Source of the DNA: Dictyobacter aurantiacus
Lineage (GTDB): Bacteria > Chloroflexota > Ktedonobacteria > Ktedonobacterales > Ktedonobacteraceae
DNA length: 64,000 nucleotides
NCBI RefSeq assembly: GCF_003967515.1
Contig: NZ_BIFQ01000001.1
Location: 2,604,001 to 2,668,000, forward strand
Direction: 5' to 3'
Numbering within the stretch: the stretch's first letter is position 1; every line of letters begins with the position of its first letter. Position numbers and translations under genes: made by a program. The notes beneath the pieces were generated by a model. The model searched no databases and had not been told where the DNA came from. It saw only the letters and a program-made list of their open reading frames with translations. This document shows positions 1 through 13,899 of the stretch, in pieces.

Positions 1-2
1 GC

Positions 3-713
3 TATGTGCGCGGCGGCTTCCAGCTGGTCTATGAACGACTGGTGGAGTATATCACGCAGCACGATGGCAAGGTACTGCTCAACACCACCGTTGAAGAGGT
101 AATCCAGAAAGAACAAGGTTGGACCATCAAGACCAACCAGGGGAGCTGGGACTTTGATCGCGTCATCTCGACTCTGCCAACGCGGCTCAGCTGCAAATTG
201 ATTCCTGCTTTGCCCGAAGAGTACCGTCAGAAGTACGACTGGGGACAGGCCTACGGCGCCCACTGCTTGATCCTGGCCCTGGATCACAAGCTGACCGATA
301 GCTACTGGATCAACATCTGCGACCGCGGTTATCCCTTCACCGGCATCTTTGAGCACACCAACTTCCGCGATCCCGCCGAATATGGTGGTCGCCACCTGGT
401 CTATCTCGGCAACTATCGACCCATGGATGATCCCATCTTCAAAAAAGATAAGGAAGAGCTGATCAAAGAGTTCACACCCGCCATTCAAAAGCTGGCTCCC
501 GCTTTTCAAACGGACTGGATACAGGAGAGCTGGCTCTTCTCGGCTCCGTATGCCCAGCCGATCGTCACCACCGATTACCGCCAGCACATTCCCAATCTAC
601 AGCCTCCGCTGCCCAACCTGTGGATCGCCAACATGTTCCAGATCTATCCACACGACCGTGGACAGAATTATTCGCTAGAACTGGCGGATAAACTCGTCAA
701 GCAGATACTCTGA
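3..713 (+). CDS. FAD-dependent oxidoreductase (amine-oxidase family), 3' part
   Basis: The reading frame is already open at the first base, so only the C-terminal ~236 residues are present; the GTG at position 6 is not a convincing start. The end contains the segment NLWIANMFQIYPHDRGQNYS followed by a short helix, which resembles the C-terminal FAD-contacting strand and helix of amine oxidase/protoporphyrinogen oxidase-like flavoproteins. The middle holds a substrate-domain-like region (ISTLPTRL, typical of the strand where the protein returns to the Rossmann domain). The dinucleotide-binding N-terminus lies outside the window, so the substrate cannot be named. Neighbour downstream is tRNA-Pro. 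Family assignment is fairly secure; the reaction is unknown. Confidence 0.75.
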   Translation, partial: YVRGGFQLVYERLVEYITQHDGKVLLNTTVEEVIQKEQGWTIKTNQGSWDFDRVISTLPTRLSCKLIPALPEEYRQKYDWGQAYGAHCLILALDHKLTDSYWINICDRGYPFTGIFEHTNFRDPAEYGGRHLVYLGNYRPMDDPIFKKDKEELIKEFTPAIQKLAPAFQTDWIQESWLFSAPYAQPIVTTDYRQHIPNLQPPLPNLWIANMFQIYPHDRGQNYSLELADKLVKQIL

Positions 714-722
714 TAAACACAA

Positions 723-761
723 CTTTTCCCGTTCTTCTGTACCTCTCAGGAACGGGAAAAG
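723..761 (+). terminator. Putative terminator after the oxidoreductase
   Basis: Perfect 12-bp inverted repeat CTTTTCCCGTTC / GAACGGGAAAAG with a 15-base loop, 7 bases after the stop codon region. A run of eight T lies 11 bases beyond the stem, so it is not a textbook intrinsic terminator. Confidence 0.45.
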
Positions 762-809
762 GGAAAAACGATTTTTTTTGAAAAACCCCGTAAAAAGCAA
801 TCTGAGAAC

Positions 810-839
810 TTGTAAAAAGATTGTGGGATGTGCTATACT
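810..839 (+). promoter_or_regulatory. Putative sigma-70 promoter of tRNA-Pro
   Basis: TTGTAA and TATACT are separated by 18 bases about 110 bases before the tRNA. The -10 is good, the -35 has weak match to TTGACA. It is the best candidate in the gap between the oxidoreductase and the tRNA. Confidence 0.4.
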
Positions 840-951
840 ATGTGTGAGCAGATCAGGAACGCGGCTCACGCGTAATTATCTGCATCGTTGTCAGTCAAGC
901 GTAGACTCAGCTCGTGGATAATGTTCAGTGGGTTTATAGCATGAATGTCAC

Positions 952-1028
952 CGGGGTGTAGCGCAGTCGGCTAGCGCGCAGCGTTCGGGACGCTGAGGTC
1001 GGAGGTTCAAGTCCTCTCACCCCGACCA
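952..1028 (+). tRNA. tRNA-Pro (anticodon CGG)
   Basis: A full cloverleaf can be folded: acceptor CGGGGTG pairs with CACCCCG, the D arm contains AGTCGGCTA, the anticodon stem CAGCG/CGCTG encloses loop TTCGGGA (anticodon CGG, decoding CCG), and the T arm GGAGG/CCTCT carries TTCAAGT. The discriminator base is A and CCA is encoded in the DNA (1026-1028). Confidence 0.95.
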
Positions 1029-1030
1029 GG

Positions 1031-1116
1031 ATGGCACATACTTCCCCTCATCGGGGGTCAGGAGCATCAAAATCCAATCAGGATCGTTAGTGCGAACAGA
1101 CAGAAGTATGTGCCAT
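1031..1116 (+). terminator. Long-loop hairpin after tRNA-Pro
   Basis: Perfect 14-bp arms ATGGCACATACTTC and GAAGTATGTGCCAT enclose 58 bases and are followed by AGTTTTTATT. It begins three bases after the tRNA CCA end, so it may act in 3' processing or termination. The large loop makes termination less certain. Confidence 0.4.
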
Positions 1117-1150
1117 AGTTTTTATTCTCAGGCACAAAGGAGATCATCGA

Positions 1151-1336
1151 ATGCAGGGATATCAGATCTATAGCACCGCCAGCATCAATGGCTGCTATCT
1201 GATGAGTCTGCACGCCATCGCGAGTACCGAAAGTGCTCAAACGCTGGTGGGCAGAAGGAGCCCTGCTGTGCCTGTTTCTCCTGGACATGCAATGCACTCC
1301 CAACCTTATCCACCTAGTCGTCGCAGGCGGCGTTAG
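1151..1336 (+). CDS. Possible small basic protein (61 aa)
   Basis: A 61-codon frame preceded by AAAGGAG at suitable spacing. The product has no recognisable domain and ends in five arginines (PPSRRRRR). It lies in the 400-base gap between tRNA-Pro and the HNH endonuclease and overlaps nothing else. The only support is the ribosome binding site and position; composition of the second half is low-complexity, so this may be a chance frame. Confidence 0.25.
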   Translation: MQGYQIYSTASINGCYLMSLHAIASTESAQTLVGRRSPAVPVSPGHAMHSQPYPPSRRRRR

Positions 1337-1437
1337 GGGCTGCAGGATCGGCTTTCAGCACGAATCCGTCCTTTTTCTCCCTCCGCTGTCTGTATGTGTC
1401 ATTCATCGGCTCTGACAGAGAGGAAGGAAAGCCATTC

Positions 1438-2001
1438 ATGCCTGTTCTTGTGTTGAATTCCTCATTACAACCTCTCTCGGTCATTCCGGAGCGCCGTCTC
1501 ATCGTATTGCTGTCAAAACATAAAGTGACATTCGTAGATGAGAATGTTCGAGAATTGATCGAGGAGAGCATTCAGTTACGTCGTCTTGAGCTAGAGCGTC
1601 CCGTTATTGTGCAACTCCTGGCAAACGTGCGCGTGCCACGGGTAGTTCTGCAGCCCACGCGTACCAATATCCTGCTGCGCGATGATGAAACCTGCCAGTA
1701 CTGTGGCAAGCGGAGCCGCGACCTGACGCTCGACCACATTATTCCACGTTCGCGTGGTGGGCAGAGCACATGGGAAAATCTGGTTGCCTGCTGCAAACAC
1801 TGCAACGGCAAAAAAGGGAATCGACTCTTAAAGGAAGTCAATATGCATCTACTGCGTCAGCCACGCGCGCTGACACAGGAGTACGCTGGTTTCTTCCTGC
1901 TGCGCTATCCAAAGCTGCGTGAAGCATACGAGCAGTTTCTGCTCAGTGCCATGGGCGTCCCTGCCACCAAAGTACATGGAAGTCACGGTTTAAGTGCTTA
2001 G
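1438..2001 (+). CDS. HNH endonuclease
   Basis: 187-residue protein starting at the ATG preceded by GAGGAAGGAAA; a 14-codon upstream extension lacks its own ribosome binding site. The C-terminal half is an HNH nuclease: CQYCGK and CKHCNGKKGN supply the two structural zinc cysteine pairs, and LDHIIPRSRGG supplies the DH catalytic core between them. The N-terminal ~80 residues (PVLVLNSSLQPLSVIPERR onward) match the conserved leader found in the widespread stand-alone bacterial HNH family of this size. Predicted cytosolic, metal-dependent DNA nuclease; biological role in this family is not established. It is monocistronic and ends in a strong hairpin. Confidence 0.9.
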   Translation: MPVLVLNSSLQPLSVIPERRLIVLLSKHKVTFVDENVRELIEESIQLRRLELERPVIVQLLANVRVPRVVLQPTRTNILLRDDETCQYCGKRSRDLTLDHIIPRSRGGQSTWENLVACCKHCNGKKGNRLLKEVNMHLLRQPRALTQEYAGFFLLRYPKLREAYEQFLLSAMGVPATKVHGSHGLSA

Positions 2002-2080
2002 CACTGAACTGATATATAAAGTCACTGTTATTATTCTTCTTGCTTCAGCCAACATAATTTTTCGCGCTGGCAGCGCTTGC

Positions 2081-2145
2081 AATACTGATGGCGAGGTCGG
2101 ACACATATGTAATCGCACATTGTGTCCGACCTCGCCATCAGTATT
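2081..2145. terminator. Bidirectional hairpin between convergent genes
   Basis: Perfect 25-bp arms (2081-2105 and 2121-2145) with a 15-base loop, followed by TTTTT on the plus strand. It sits between the HNH gene (plus) and the ferric-reductase operon (minus), where a shared terminator is expected. The stem is much longer than a normal intrinsic terminator. Confidence 0.7.
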
Positions 2146-2183
2146 TTTTGACGCATCAATGCTGCTCTAAAGAAGAGCCCACA

Positions 2184-3281
2184 TTAAATGTTGCCATTGG
2201 GGGAGGAGGAAGCTCCATTGCCACCCGTGATGGTGCCGCTTACCTGGCCACTATCATCTACCTGTAGCTTCATCTGTACCTGAAGCTGGCTGTTGTTGGC
2301 CGTACTATTTAAGTTCGCGATCATATTCCACTGGTTAGAAGCATCAAACTGCGTTAGAGAGCCCGTATAGAGGGGCTGGCCCGAATCGCTCAAAAGTGCG
2401 ACCGATGAAGAGGTGATCGATAGCGTGTTGTCATTGGCTACCTGTCCTCGCAGGAATACCTGCACATTTCCAGCTGGTCCGCTGGAGATCGCCATATTCA
2501 TGCGTATCGAAACCTCGCCGCTGAAACGCGAGCTATTCTGCCTCACCTGTCCCTCAAGATTGCCGCTGAAAGACTGTGGGAAGGCGGTCTGCGTTGTAGC
2601 ACTATTCGTCGTGCTGCTCTGGGTAGCCGCGGTGGCCGCCCAGCCCGGCTGCAGGGGTCCCAGCCCGGCCCAGAAGGTACCTAGCGCGACCAGTATCACC
2701 GTCGCCAGGGCCAGCACGGGATGTGGTCGACCCTGCCGAGCGCCGATCGGGCGTACCAGCCGAGCCAGCAGCAATCCACCAACCAGCAATACACTAAAGG
2801 CATAGATGGCGCTACCCCACCATGTGCGGGTATCGGTGCCAGTAGCGATCCCGTGTACGATGACGAGGGCATACAGCAGTAACGTCAGGACATGCAGGCG
2901 TCTCCACCAGGTATAGCCGATAATAGGACGCAGCAAGGTGCTGAGACCAATGGCCAGGCCGATATAGAATCCAACGATGCCCAGCGCCATCCAGACGGGA
3001 CGGTAGTGGCTGGCCAGGGGTATCAACATCTCGTTCCAGCCAAATTTCGTAAAGGGATCTAGCCAGACGGCCAGCACGTGTACGCCGGTAAAGATGAGTG
3101 CCAGTAGCGTGACAAAATTGTGTAATTCGTTATTAATCAGGCGCGGCCAGCGGTTGGACTGCAGGTGAGAAGACAGAGCCAGGCCCAGCGCTACCGCCAG
3201 TGTCAAGAGGAAAAACGCGGTGAAGCCACCGGCACGCGCCACATTCCAGGTCACCGCTTCCCATACACTTGTATTCAACAT
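2184..3281 (-). CDS. Ferric-reductase-like transmembrane protein with extracellular tail
   Basis: 365-residue protein. Residues ~15-200 form six or seven hydrophobic segments with the histidine pattern of the ferric reductase-like/YedZ (MsrQ) haem-binding family: NELHNFV and TGVHVLAVW early, RRLHVLTLLLYALVIVHG later. After a last hydrophobic segment near residue 195, the remaining ~170 residues are Ser/Thr/Asn/Gln-rich and beta-like and are probably outside the membrane. The start overlaps the apbE stop by 7 bases (ATGTTGA), with AGAGG upstream, implying translational coupling. Likely role: transmembrane electron transfer coupled to the flavinylation enzyme next door. The acceptor cannot be read from the sequence. 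Confidence 0.8.
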   Translation of the reverse strand: MLNTSVWEAVTWNVARAGGFTAFFLLTLAVALGLALSSHLQSNRWPRLINNELHNFVTLLALIFTGVHVLAVWLDPFTKFGWNEMLIPLASHYRPVWMALGIVGFYIGLAIGLSTLLRPIIGYTWWRRLHVLTLLLYALVIVHGIATGTDTRTWWGSAIYAFSVLLVGGLLLARLVRPIGARQGRPHPVLALATVILVALGTFWAGLGPLQPGWAATAATQSSTTNSATTQTAFPQSFSGNLEGQVRQNSSRFSGEVSIRMNMAISSGPAGNVQVFLRGQVANDNTLSITSSSVALLSDSGQPLYTGSLTQFDASNQWNMIANLNSTANNSQLQVQMKLQVDDSGQVSGTITGGNGASSSPNGNI

Positions 3282-4282
3282 TGCTGTACCTCTTTCTTGC
3301 CAGCTTCCTGCGGCCAGGGGCCAACGGTACGCGCGGAGCAGTCTTGCAGGATCAACAGGGCCGCCAGGCCATGCTGGCGGAGAAACTCGCTCCCCTGCTC
3401 GATTCCCAGCAGGAACGCCACTTTGGCGGCCACCTCCGCCTGCTTACACTGGGCAGCAGCAACTGTCACGGACCAGAGTTGGGTCCTGGCGGGTAAGCCG
3501 GTCCCGGGATCAAGCAAATGGTGCCGCAGCTCGCCTCCCTGACGCCAATGACGGCGACCGATACCAGAGGTTGCCAGAGCGCCATGATGGAACGGGACCA
3601 CCCAGGTACGTGTCTTGCCTTGAATCTCAATCGGCCACTGCCGCAGGCCAGCAGGAGTACCCATGACCGCCAGGTCACCACCAGCATTCACAAGGGCAGT
3701 CTCGATTTTCTCGCGCCGCAAAGCTGCTAACGCAGCATCCACCGCCATCCCCTTGGCGATCCCGCCAAACTCTATGCCGGTACCCACGGGCATATGAACC
3801 AGGCGTAAAGATGGCTGCAGTTGGATGGAGCGCCAGCGCCCGCCCGGCTCAATCCGGACCGTTGGGGCGGCTGACTGCGCCGAGACCTCTTCAAAGGTAC
3901 GATCATAGCCCAGTTGCACCAGCTGGTTGAGCAAGGTAGGATCATAGAGTCCGTTGGTGGAACGGGCCGCCTCCAGCGCGCTGCTCAACACCGTAAAAAG
4001 CAATTTGCTGACCACAACTGGTCTGCCTGCCAGCCTGTTTAACTGCGATAGCTCACTGTCCGGCAAGAAGCGACTCAGCGTCTGCTCCCAATACTCGAAC
4101 AGGTTGCGAATGATCTCCGCGCCCAGCGAAAACTGCGCCTCGGGTAACAGGAAAGAGACCAGCGTACCCATGGCCCGGAACTGTGAGCGTTTCATTCCTC
4201 CTGGCAACACATAATCAGGCTCAGGAAGCATGGGTGCCGGAAATGGCGGGTTGCTGTGTGGAATTATTGTTTCCAAAACCAT
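3275..4282 (-). CDS. apbE: FAD:protein FMN transferase (ApbE family)
   Basis: ApbE enzymes attach FMN from FAD covalently to a Ser/Thr of a partner protein on the outer side of the membrane. Seen here: FRAMGTLVSF near the N-terminus (the family start motif), FGGIAKGMAVDAAL (the FAD/Mg-binding GxxKG...D signature), VNAGGDLAVMG, and a late HHLLDPGTGLPA. Length (~335 residues) is normal. The start is uncertain: 4282 has GGAGG just upstream and overlaps the preceding gene by 62 bases, while 4195 (MKRSQF) has AGGAGGA very close. I see no signal peptide or lipobox, unlike many exported ApbE proteins. Middle gene of a three-gene operon with a membrane reductase. Confidence 0.88.
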   Translation of the reverse strand: MVLETIIPHSNPPFPAPMLPEPDYVLPGGMKRSQFRAMGTLVSFLLPEAQFSLGAEIIRNLFEYWEQTLSRFLPDSELSQLNRLAGRPVVVSKLLFTVLSSALEAARSTNGLYDPTLLNQLVQLGYDRTFEEVSAQSAAPTVRIEPGGRWRSIQLQPSLRLVHMPVGTGIEFGGIAKGMAVDAALAALRREKIETALVNAGGDLAVMGTPAGLRQWPIEIQGKTRTWVVPFHHGALATSGIGRRHWRQGGELRHHLLDPGTGLPARTQLWSVTVAAAQCKQAEVAAKVAFLLGIEQGSEFLRQHGLAALLILQDCSARTVGPWPQEAGKKEVQQC

Positions 4283-4730
4283 AACCTCCCTGGTCTTGAC
4301 CTTGACCCTGGTTATTATTGTTGTTGCCGTTGAAGAAACCGCCATTGTCAGATGGCGTAGTAACGTTGGTATTATTGTTATTGTTGTTGGCAGGCGTCTG
4401 CTGATTGCTATTCGCGCTCACGGCATTGGTGAACACCAGGCCGCTCAGCACACCAAAGGCCACCAGAGAGCCGGCCACCAACGCTCGTTTCCATCTTCGT
4501 GCCAGGGCCAGTGCCTCAGACTTCGGCATACGAGGTGATCGCCCGGGAATCTTCTCAGAAGGAGCGGTCCTGGCAGGTGGCGGGAGCGCCTGTTGCAGAT
4601 TCTGCTGATAATACGGGTTTGGGCTATATTTGGTGGAAGGCACCGCATCTACGTATGGTCCGTACTGCTCATATGACCGGTAGGGCAGAGCAGATTGTCC
4701 ATCGAGCGTGTTTTCATCATAGAATGACAT
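4221..4730 (-). CDS. Asn-rich single-pass membrane protein of unknown function
   Basis: 169 residues from the ATG preceded by CTGGAG. The N-terminal ~85 residues are hydrophilic with Tyr/Pro (cytoplasmic), then ARRWKRALVAGSLVAFGVLS begins a single membrane segment (~residues 80-105) with positive residues on the inner side, followed by an external low-complexity tail of Asn, Gln and Gly runs. First gene of the operon with apbE and the ferric-reductase-like gene. I do not recognise the family. A structural or target-protein role in the flavin/haem electron chain is only an inference from position; no clear ApbE flavinylation motif is visible. Confidence 0.7.
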   Translation of the reverse strand: MSFYDENTLDGQSALPYRSYEQYGPYVDAVPSTKYSPNPYYQQNLQQALPPPARTAPSEKIPGRSPRMPKSEALALARRWKRALVAGSLVAFGVLSGLVFTNAVSANSNQQTPANNNNNNTNVTTPSDNGGFFNGNNNNNQGQGQDQGGYGFGNNNSTQQPAISGTHAS

Positions 4731-4952
4731 AATTTTATCTCCAGACATCAAAACCATTACAACCACTCACTTCTTTGTCGATAGTAATACTATAGGGTGA
4801 TATTCTGAAATAGCCATGAAATATTTTTAAGGAGGTTGTAAAGTTTTTCTGAAGATTGTGAAGAAGATAGACGATGTTCATTCCTGGCTGCACGAGAGAA
4901 ATACCAATCAGCAAACAGGCAGGTAAATTTCAAAAGTGCCGTTCAAAAGGGG

Positions 4953-4981
4953 TTGACAAAAGCGCAAAGACATTGTAATAT
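4953..4981 (+). promoter_or_regulatory. Sigma-70 promoter of 5S rRNA (locus 1)
   Basis: TTGACA, exactly 17 bases, TAATAT. Transcription would start about 25 bases before the mature 5S. The second 5S has an equivalent promoter with the same spacing but a different spacer sequence. Confidence 0.85.
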
Positions 4982-5012
4982 ATCAACTATCAAGAACGCC
5001 TGTATGTGCAGG

Positions 5013-5132
<120 letters not shown>

Positions 5133-5133
<1 letters not shown>

Positions 5134-5156
5134 ACCCGCCCACGCGGGTGTTTTTT
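5133..5156 (+). terminator. Intrinsic terminator of 5S rRNA (locus 1)
   Basis: CACCCGC, four-base loop, GCGGGTG, then six T. It directly abuts the 5S 3' end. Confidence 0.88.
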
Positions 5157-5186
5157 GTTGCCCACATCCTCGCACCTTCCCCTAGA

Positions 5187-5207
5187 TTCGGACCTCGCGT
5201 CCGATTA
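5187..5207. repeat. Short dispersed hairpin repeat (copy 1)
   Basis: TTCGGACCTCGCGTCCGATT followed by A. TCGGAC/GTCCGA arms flank CTCGC. The same unit occurs at 16385, 32656 and 37096. Confidence 0.7.
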
Positions 5208-5248
5208 TCTTTCTGCCTCTTCCCTCTTCACCAGCAGATAAAGCAGAC

Positions 5249-5281
5249 AAAAAAAGACCTTACTCGACGTGAGTAAAGTCT
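5249..5281 (-). terminator. Terminator of the 16S-23S transcript (locus 1)
   Basis: AGACCTTACTC / GAGTAAAGTCT arms (one G-U type mismatch), five-base loop, and a T tract on the minus strand. It lies about 130 bases beyond the 23S 3' end; locus 2 has the equivalent hairpin with the same GACCTTACT core. Confidence 0.8.
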
Positions 5282-5407
5282 ATCTGTGTGCGCGGATCGC
5301 ACATTACAACTGGAAATAGTATTCCCTCAATTTTGCCGAGCGCGCTGCCAACCAGCGTGAAGCAGAAGACACGCACGCATGTGTCCACGATGAAGATACA
5401 CAATGGT

Positions 5408-10155
<4,748 letters not shown>

Positions 10156-10706
10156 ATTTTTATGTGTACATCACAGAGCAGTGATGTGCAATTGCATGTG
10201 AATTGCGATCATGGCCAAGTTACATAACATTGGCTTGTTTCGCAGATTATTATGGATACTTGATGGTGATCATCAAGCCTCCGAATTGACAGGAACTGGT
10301 TCGTTGTGTGTTGTTGTTCCAGTTGCTGTTCTGCTTTCCACTCTTCAGTTGTCAAGGTACTTCATCGGCAGAACCTTCATTCTGCCAGGAGACAGGCGCT
10401 TGATGTTTTTTCGCTTGCTTGTCTCACGTGCTGTAGTATCGCATATCCGTTGTGCTTTGTCAAGCGGTTCTGGGACCACTTTTGCGAGCCGTCCGAAATC
10501 TCGTTTTTCTCGGCTGCGCACCTGGCAAGCCAGGGTGAACATCTTGAAAAAGCGCTGGCATTCCTAATAAATAAACACAACATCTTGTTGAGAATACATA
10601 TGAGATAATAGCCATCTCGGAGGAGCCACCTTATCGTGACACAATCGGAGCGAAAGGGACAGGAGCATCCACTCTCTAAAAGCGGGTGATTGTCTTGTTT
10701 CGACAG
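10156..10706 (-). other. 16S rRNA leader (locus 1)
   Basis: About 550 bases between the rRNA promoter and mature 16S, no gene. The part next to 16S is almost identical in both loci to about position 10480, then the two sequences diverge. The block is unusually long for a leader and contains TTGACAACTGAAGAGTGG (complement at ~10340-10360), which lacks a matching -10 and is probably not a second promoter. Confidence 0.6.
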
Positions 10707-10713
10707 CTCGATG

Positions 10714-10742
10714 ATTATGCCACACCTGCGTAACTCTGTCAA
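10714..10742 (-). promoter_or_regulatory. rRNA promoter (locus 1)
   Basis: On the minus strand: TTGACA, 17 bases, CATAAT, followed by CATCGAGCTGTC. The second locus has the same boxes, same spacing and the same downstream ATCGAGCTGTC, while the spacer differs, which supports the assignment. Confidence 0.82.
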
Positions 10743-10951
10743 GCACTTTTAATACTTATTTTAACTCGACCGTAAAATTTATGTCTTACTTGCCCTCCGT
10801 GCGCGCATCTCTACATGTTGGCGTGATCCTAAGCCAGGGTAAATATTAACAATCGAATATATCTCAGGTATACTTGCTGATGAAAAAATAGGGTCGATGC
10901 ATGCTTCATTGCACATACAACCAGGAACTTATCAGAAAGAGGCAGCTTTAC

Positions 10952-13732
10952 ATGCCTGAATCAGATCTACTGGTGACCAAGCTCACCATTCCCCCGCTGC
11001 GCCCGCTATTGCTGCAGCGTGCGCAGCTGCTCTCGGTCCTCGATCAGAGCCACCTGGTACCATTGACGTTGCTCTCGACGCCCGCGGGCTTTGGTAAGAC
11101 GACGTTGCTCTCGGTCTGGGCGCGTCAGTATAACGGTCGCATCGCCTGGCTGACTCTTGGTGAGCAGGATAATGATCCGACGCGCTTCTGGACTTATGTG
11201 ATTGCCGCGTTTCGGCATGGTGGTGCTCAGGTTGGGGAGACCACACTGGCGATGCTCCATTCACCACAACCTTCACTGCAAACCGGTGCGCTAAACGCGT
11301 TGATCAATGAACTGGCAGCACTGCCACAAGAGACTACCCTGATCCTTGATGACTATCACCTGATTCGAGAGCAAACGATTCATGAGTCGCTGCAGTTCTT
11401 GCTGGAGAATCTCCCTCCCCATCTGCATTTGCTGCTGGCCAGCCGTAATGAACCACAGCTACCCCTGCCACGTCTGCGAGCACGCGGGCAGATCACTGAG
11501 ATAGGTGAAGTGAACTTACGCTTGAGCAAGGAAGAGGCCGGTCAGTTTCTGACTCGTGGCATGGGTTTAGAACTGACCGCAGAACAGATTGGTCAATTGC
11601 AATCGCGCACGGAAGGGTGGATCGCGGGACTGCAATTGGCGGCGCTTTCTCTACAACGACATAAGGATGTCTCAGCCTTCCTTGAGACGTTCACCGGCAG
11701 CCACCGCTTTATCCTGGACTATGTGCAGGAAGAGGTCCTTGCCGCGTTATCCGAGTCACAACAACGCTTCCTGCTGTATACGTCGGTGCTTGATCAGCTG
11801 AGCGCGGAGATCTGTCAGGTTCTGACCGGTGATGCGGACAGCCAGCGGATGCTGGAATCATTGGAGCGAGCCAATCTCTTTCTGATTCCTCTTGATGAGG
11901 AGCGGCGCTGGTATCGTTACCAGACGCTCTTTCGTGAAGTATTGCAGGCACGTCTGCAGATGACCGAACCGGAACAGATAAGGCGCCTGCATCGCGCAGC
12001 GGCGCTCTGGTATCAACGTCAGCAATGGCCTCATGAAGCGATACCCCATGCGCTGGCCACGCAGGATTTCTCGTTTGTGGCGGATCTTCTAGAGGATTGC
12101 ATCGAACGTCTGTATCTCCAGGGTGAATTAAAAACGTTGTTGACCTGGATCAAGCTGCTGCCTCGCGGGATCCTGCGTGTGCATCCTCGCCTTACGACCA
12201 CCTATATGCTGGCCTTTAATATGCTGTTCCCATTCTCTCATCAGCAACAAGCAGAAAAAGTATATCTTCAGCGGCTTCAGACGGATGTTGAACAGTTGCT
12301 GCAGAATGAAGATCAAACAGCCCTCCCTTCCAGTGAGCGCGATCTTCTGCACAATCGTCTATTGATCCTTAAGGCATGGAACCTGGTTGCGGGCGCACTT
12401 TCTGATGGCAACGCCGAGCAATTGAATAATGTGGCGGAACAGTTACAGCGTCTGCCCCTGGATGATAATATCGTGTGGCAGCAATATAAGCTGGCGCCAT
12501 TCGCCATCGCCTGGCGCATGGCGGGCGATTTTCCTCGCATGGTGGATACGATTCAAGGAATCATAAGGACACCTCAACTGGCGCAGAATCGTTATCTAAA
12601 GATCCAGTATCTCTGGGGATTGATCGCTGCCCTGGTCGCCCTCGGACGCTTACAATTAGCGAATGAGTATAATCAGGAACTACAACAGTTGGTGACTGGT
12701 CTGAGAGTTCCAGCTCCTCTGGCCGCCTATCCCGATTTTTTCCAGGCTCAGTTGGCCTACACCTGGAACCAGCTTGAGATCGCTCAAAGTGCCGCCCGGA
12801 GCGCTATTGATAAAACAATCCCTTTGCAATATATGGATATTCTGATAGGTTCTTACCTGGTGCTTGTGCATTGCCATATTGCGCAGGGGGATCTGGCCAA
12901 AACCGAACAGGTTATACGCGAGATGGAGCGTCACAACCGGTCCGCTGGCATTCCGCTTATGCGCCCCTGGATTGAGAGCGCCTGGATTCACTTGTGGCTG
13001 GCACAGGGCAATCTGCCGCAGGCCACAAGCTGGGCGGAGAACACCTCTTATCATCTGGAGACGCTCTCTTACAGTCGCGAAAGCGCCTACCTGGCGCTGG
13101 CCCACGTCTATCTAGCACAGAAACGCTACTCAGACGCCTTGCAATGGCTCAACAAATTGCTAGCCAGCGCTGAGCATTTTGAGCGGACAGGGAGTATCAT
13201 CTCAATTCTGGCGCTTCAGGTGGCCGCATTACAATTACAATCTCCAAGTGATGCGTGCGCGGCCTGCAGCGTTCTCCGGCGACTGCTCACTTTAACCGAG
13301 CCCGAGGGATATATACGCGTCTTTCTCGACGCGGGAACCCCAATGCGGCAGGCGCTTCAGACCTTGCTTGCAACGTCGGATAAGCCAGCAGAGTCTTCTC
13401 CCCTATCACCGACCCTTACAGCTTATGCACGGCATGTGCTTACAGCTTTCCCGAATGAAGAGCAGCGACCACAAGAGGCGGCGGCAAGTGAACTATCCAT
13501 ATCCAGGTCCGCTGCCCAGACCGTGGCTCAGCAGCTTCCCGAGCCGCTCACCCCACGCGAGCTAGAGGTCCTCCAGCTGCTGGCTGAAGGCGCATCCAAT
13601 CAAGAGATTGCCCGGCAGCTGGTAATCTCGCTTGCTACGGCTAAGAAACACGTCGCCAGCATCCGCAGCAAGCTGGGCGCGGAAAATAGAACGCAGGCCA
13701 TCGCCTATGCGCGGCACTACTCTTTACTCTGA
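10952..13732 (+). CDS. LuxR-family ATP-dependent regulator (MalT/LAL type)
   Basis: 926-residue large ATP-binding LuxR regulator. The N-terminus [20 protein letters not shown] is the family hallmark and favours the ATG at 10952 (AGAGG nine bases upstream) over 10901. Walker A is [11 protein letters not shown] (~residues 43-53), a Walker B-like LILDDYH follows near 130, the middle is TPR-like helical repeats, and the end is a LuxR helix-turn-helix: [20 protein letters not shown], then [15 protein letters not shown]. Such proteins bind ATP and an inducer and activate nearby promoters. The adjacent co-oriented monooxygenase and SRPBCC genes are plausible targets (inference). It begins ~210 bases from the divergent rRNA promoter. 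Confidence 0.92.
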   Translation: MPESDLLVTKLTIPPLRPLLLQRAQLLSVLDQSHLVPLTLLSTPAGFGKTTLLSVWARQYNGRIAWLTLGEQDNDPTRFWTYVIAAFRHGGAQVGETTLAMLHSPQPSLQTGALNALINELAALPQETTLILDDYHLIREQTIHESLQFLLENLPPHLHLLLASRNEPQLPLPRLRARGQITEIGEVNLRLSKEEAGQFLTRGMGLELTAEQIGQLQSRTEGWIAGLQLAALSLQRHKDVSAFLETFTGSHRFILDYVQEEVLAALSESQQRFLLYTSVLDQLSAEICQVLTGDADSQRMLESLERANLFLIPLDEERRWYRYQTLFREVLQARLQMTEPEQIRRLHRAAALWYQRQQWPHEAIPHALATQDFSFVADLLEDCIERLYLQGELKTLLTWIKLLPRGILRVHPRLTTTYMLAFNMLFPFSHQQQAEKVYLQRLQTDVEQLLQNEDQTALPSSERDLLHNRLLILKAWNLVAGALSDGNAEQLNNVAEQLQRLPLDDNIVWQQYKLAPFAIAWRMAGDFPRMVDTIQGIIRTPQLAQNRYLKIQYLWGLIAALVALGRLQLANEYNQELQQLVTGLRVPAPLAAYPDFFQAQLAYTWNQLEIAQSAARSAIDKTIPLQYMDILIGSYLVLVHCHIAQGDLAKTEQVIREMERHNRSAGIPLMRPWIESAWIHLWLAQGNLPQATSWAENTSYHLETLSYSRESAYLALAHVYLAQKRYSDALQWLNKLLASAEHFERTGSIISILALQVAALQLQSPSDACAACSVLRRLLTLTEPEGYIRVFLDAGTPMRQALQTLLATSDKPAESSPLSPTLTAYARHVLTAFPNEEQRPQEAAASELSISRSAAQTVAQQLPEPLTPRELEVLQLLAEGASNQEIARQLVISLATAKKHVASIRSKLGAENRTQAIAYARHYSLL

Positions 13733-13757
13733 TACGCCTGGCTCCCCTACTCGATAA

Positions 13758-13781
13758 GATGGTATCCTTTTGGCTACCATC
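13758..13781 (+). terminator. Weak hairpin after the LuxR regulator
   Basis: GATGGTATCC / GGCTACCATC with one mismatch and a short loop, 25 bases past the stop; no T tract, so termination is doubtful. Confidence 0.35.
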
Positions 13782-13899
13782 ACACTCCCATTTGCTCTCC
13801 ATGTGAAAGTATCCCTTTGGAGACTGTGTTCAGGTCGCATGAAGTGTACCATTCCTCATAGCAGATACAGACAACAAATAACCGTTATGAGGAGCACGA

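Noticed and set aside
10340..10360. Second rRNA promoter (TTGACA in the 16S leader)
   Set aside because: No acceptable -10 at 16-18 bases; conservation in both loci can be explained by leader function.
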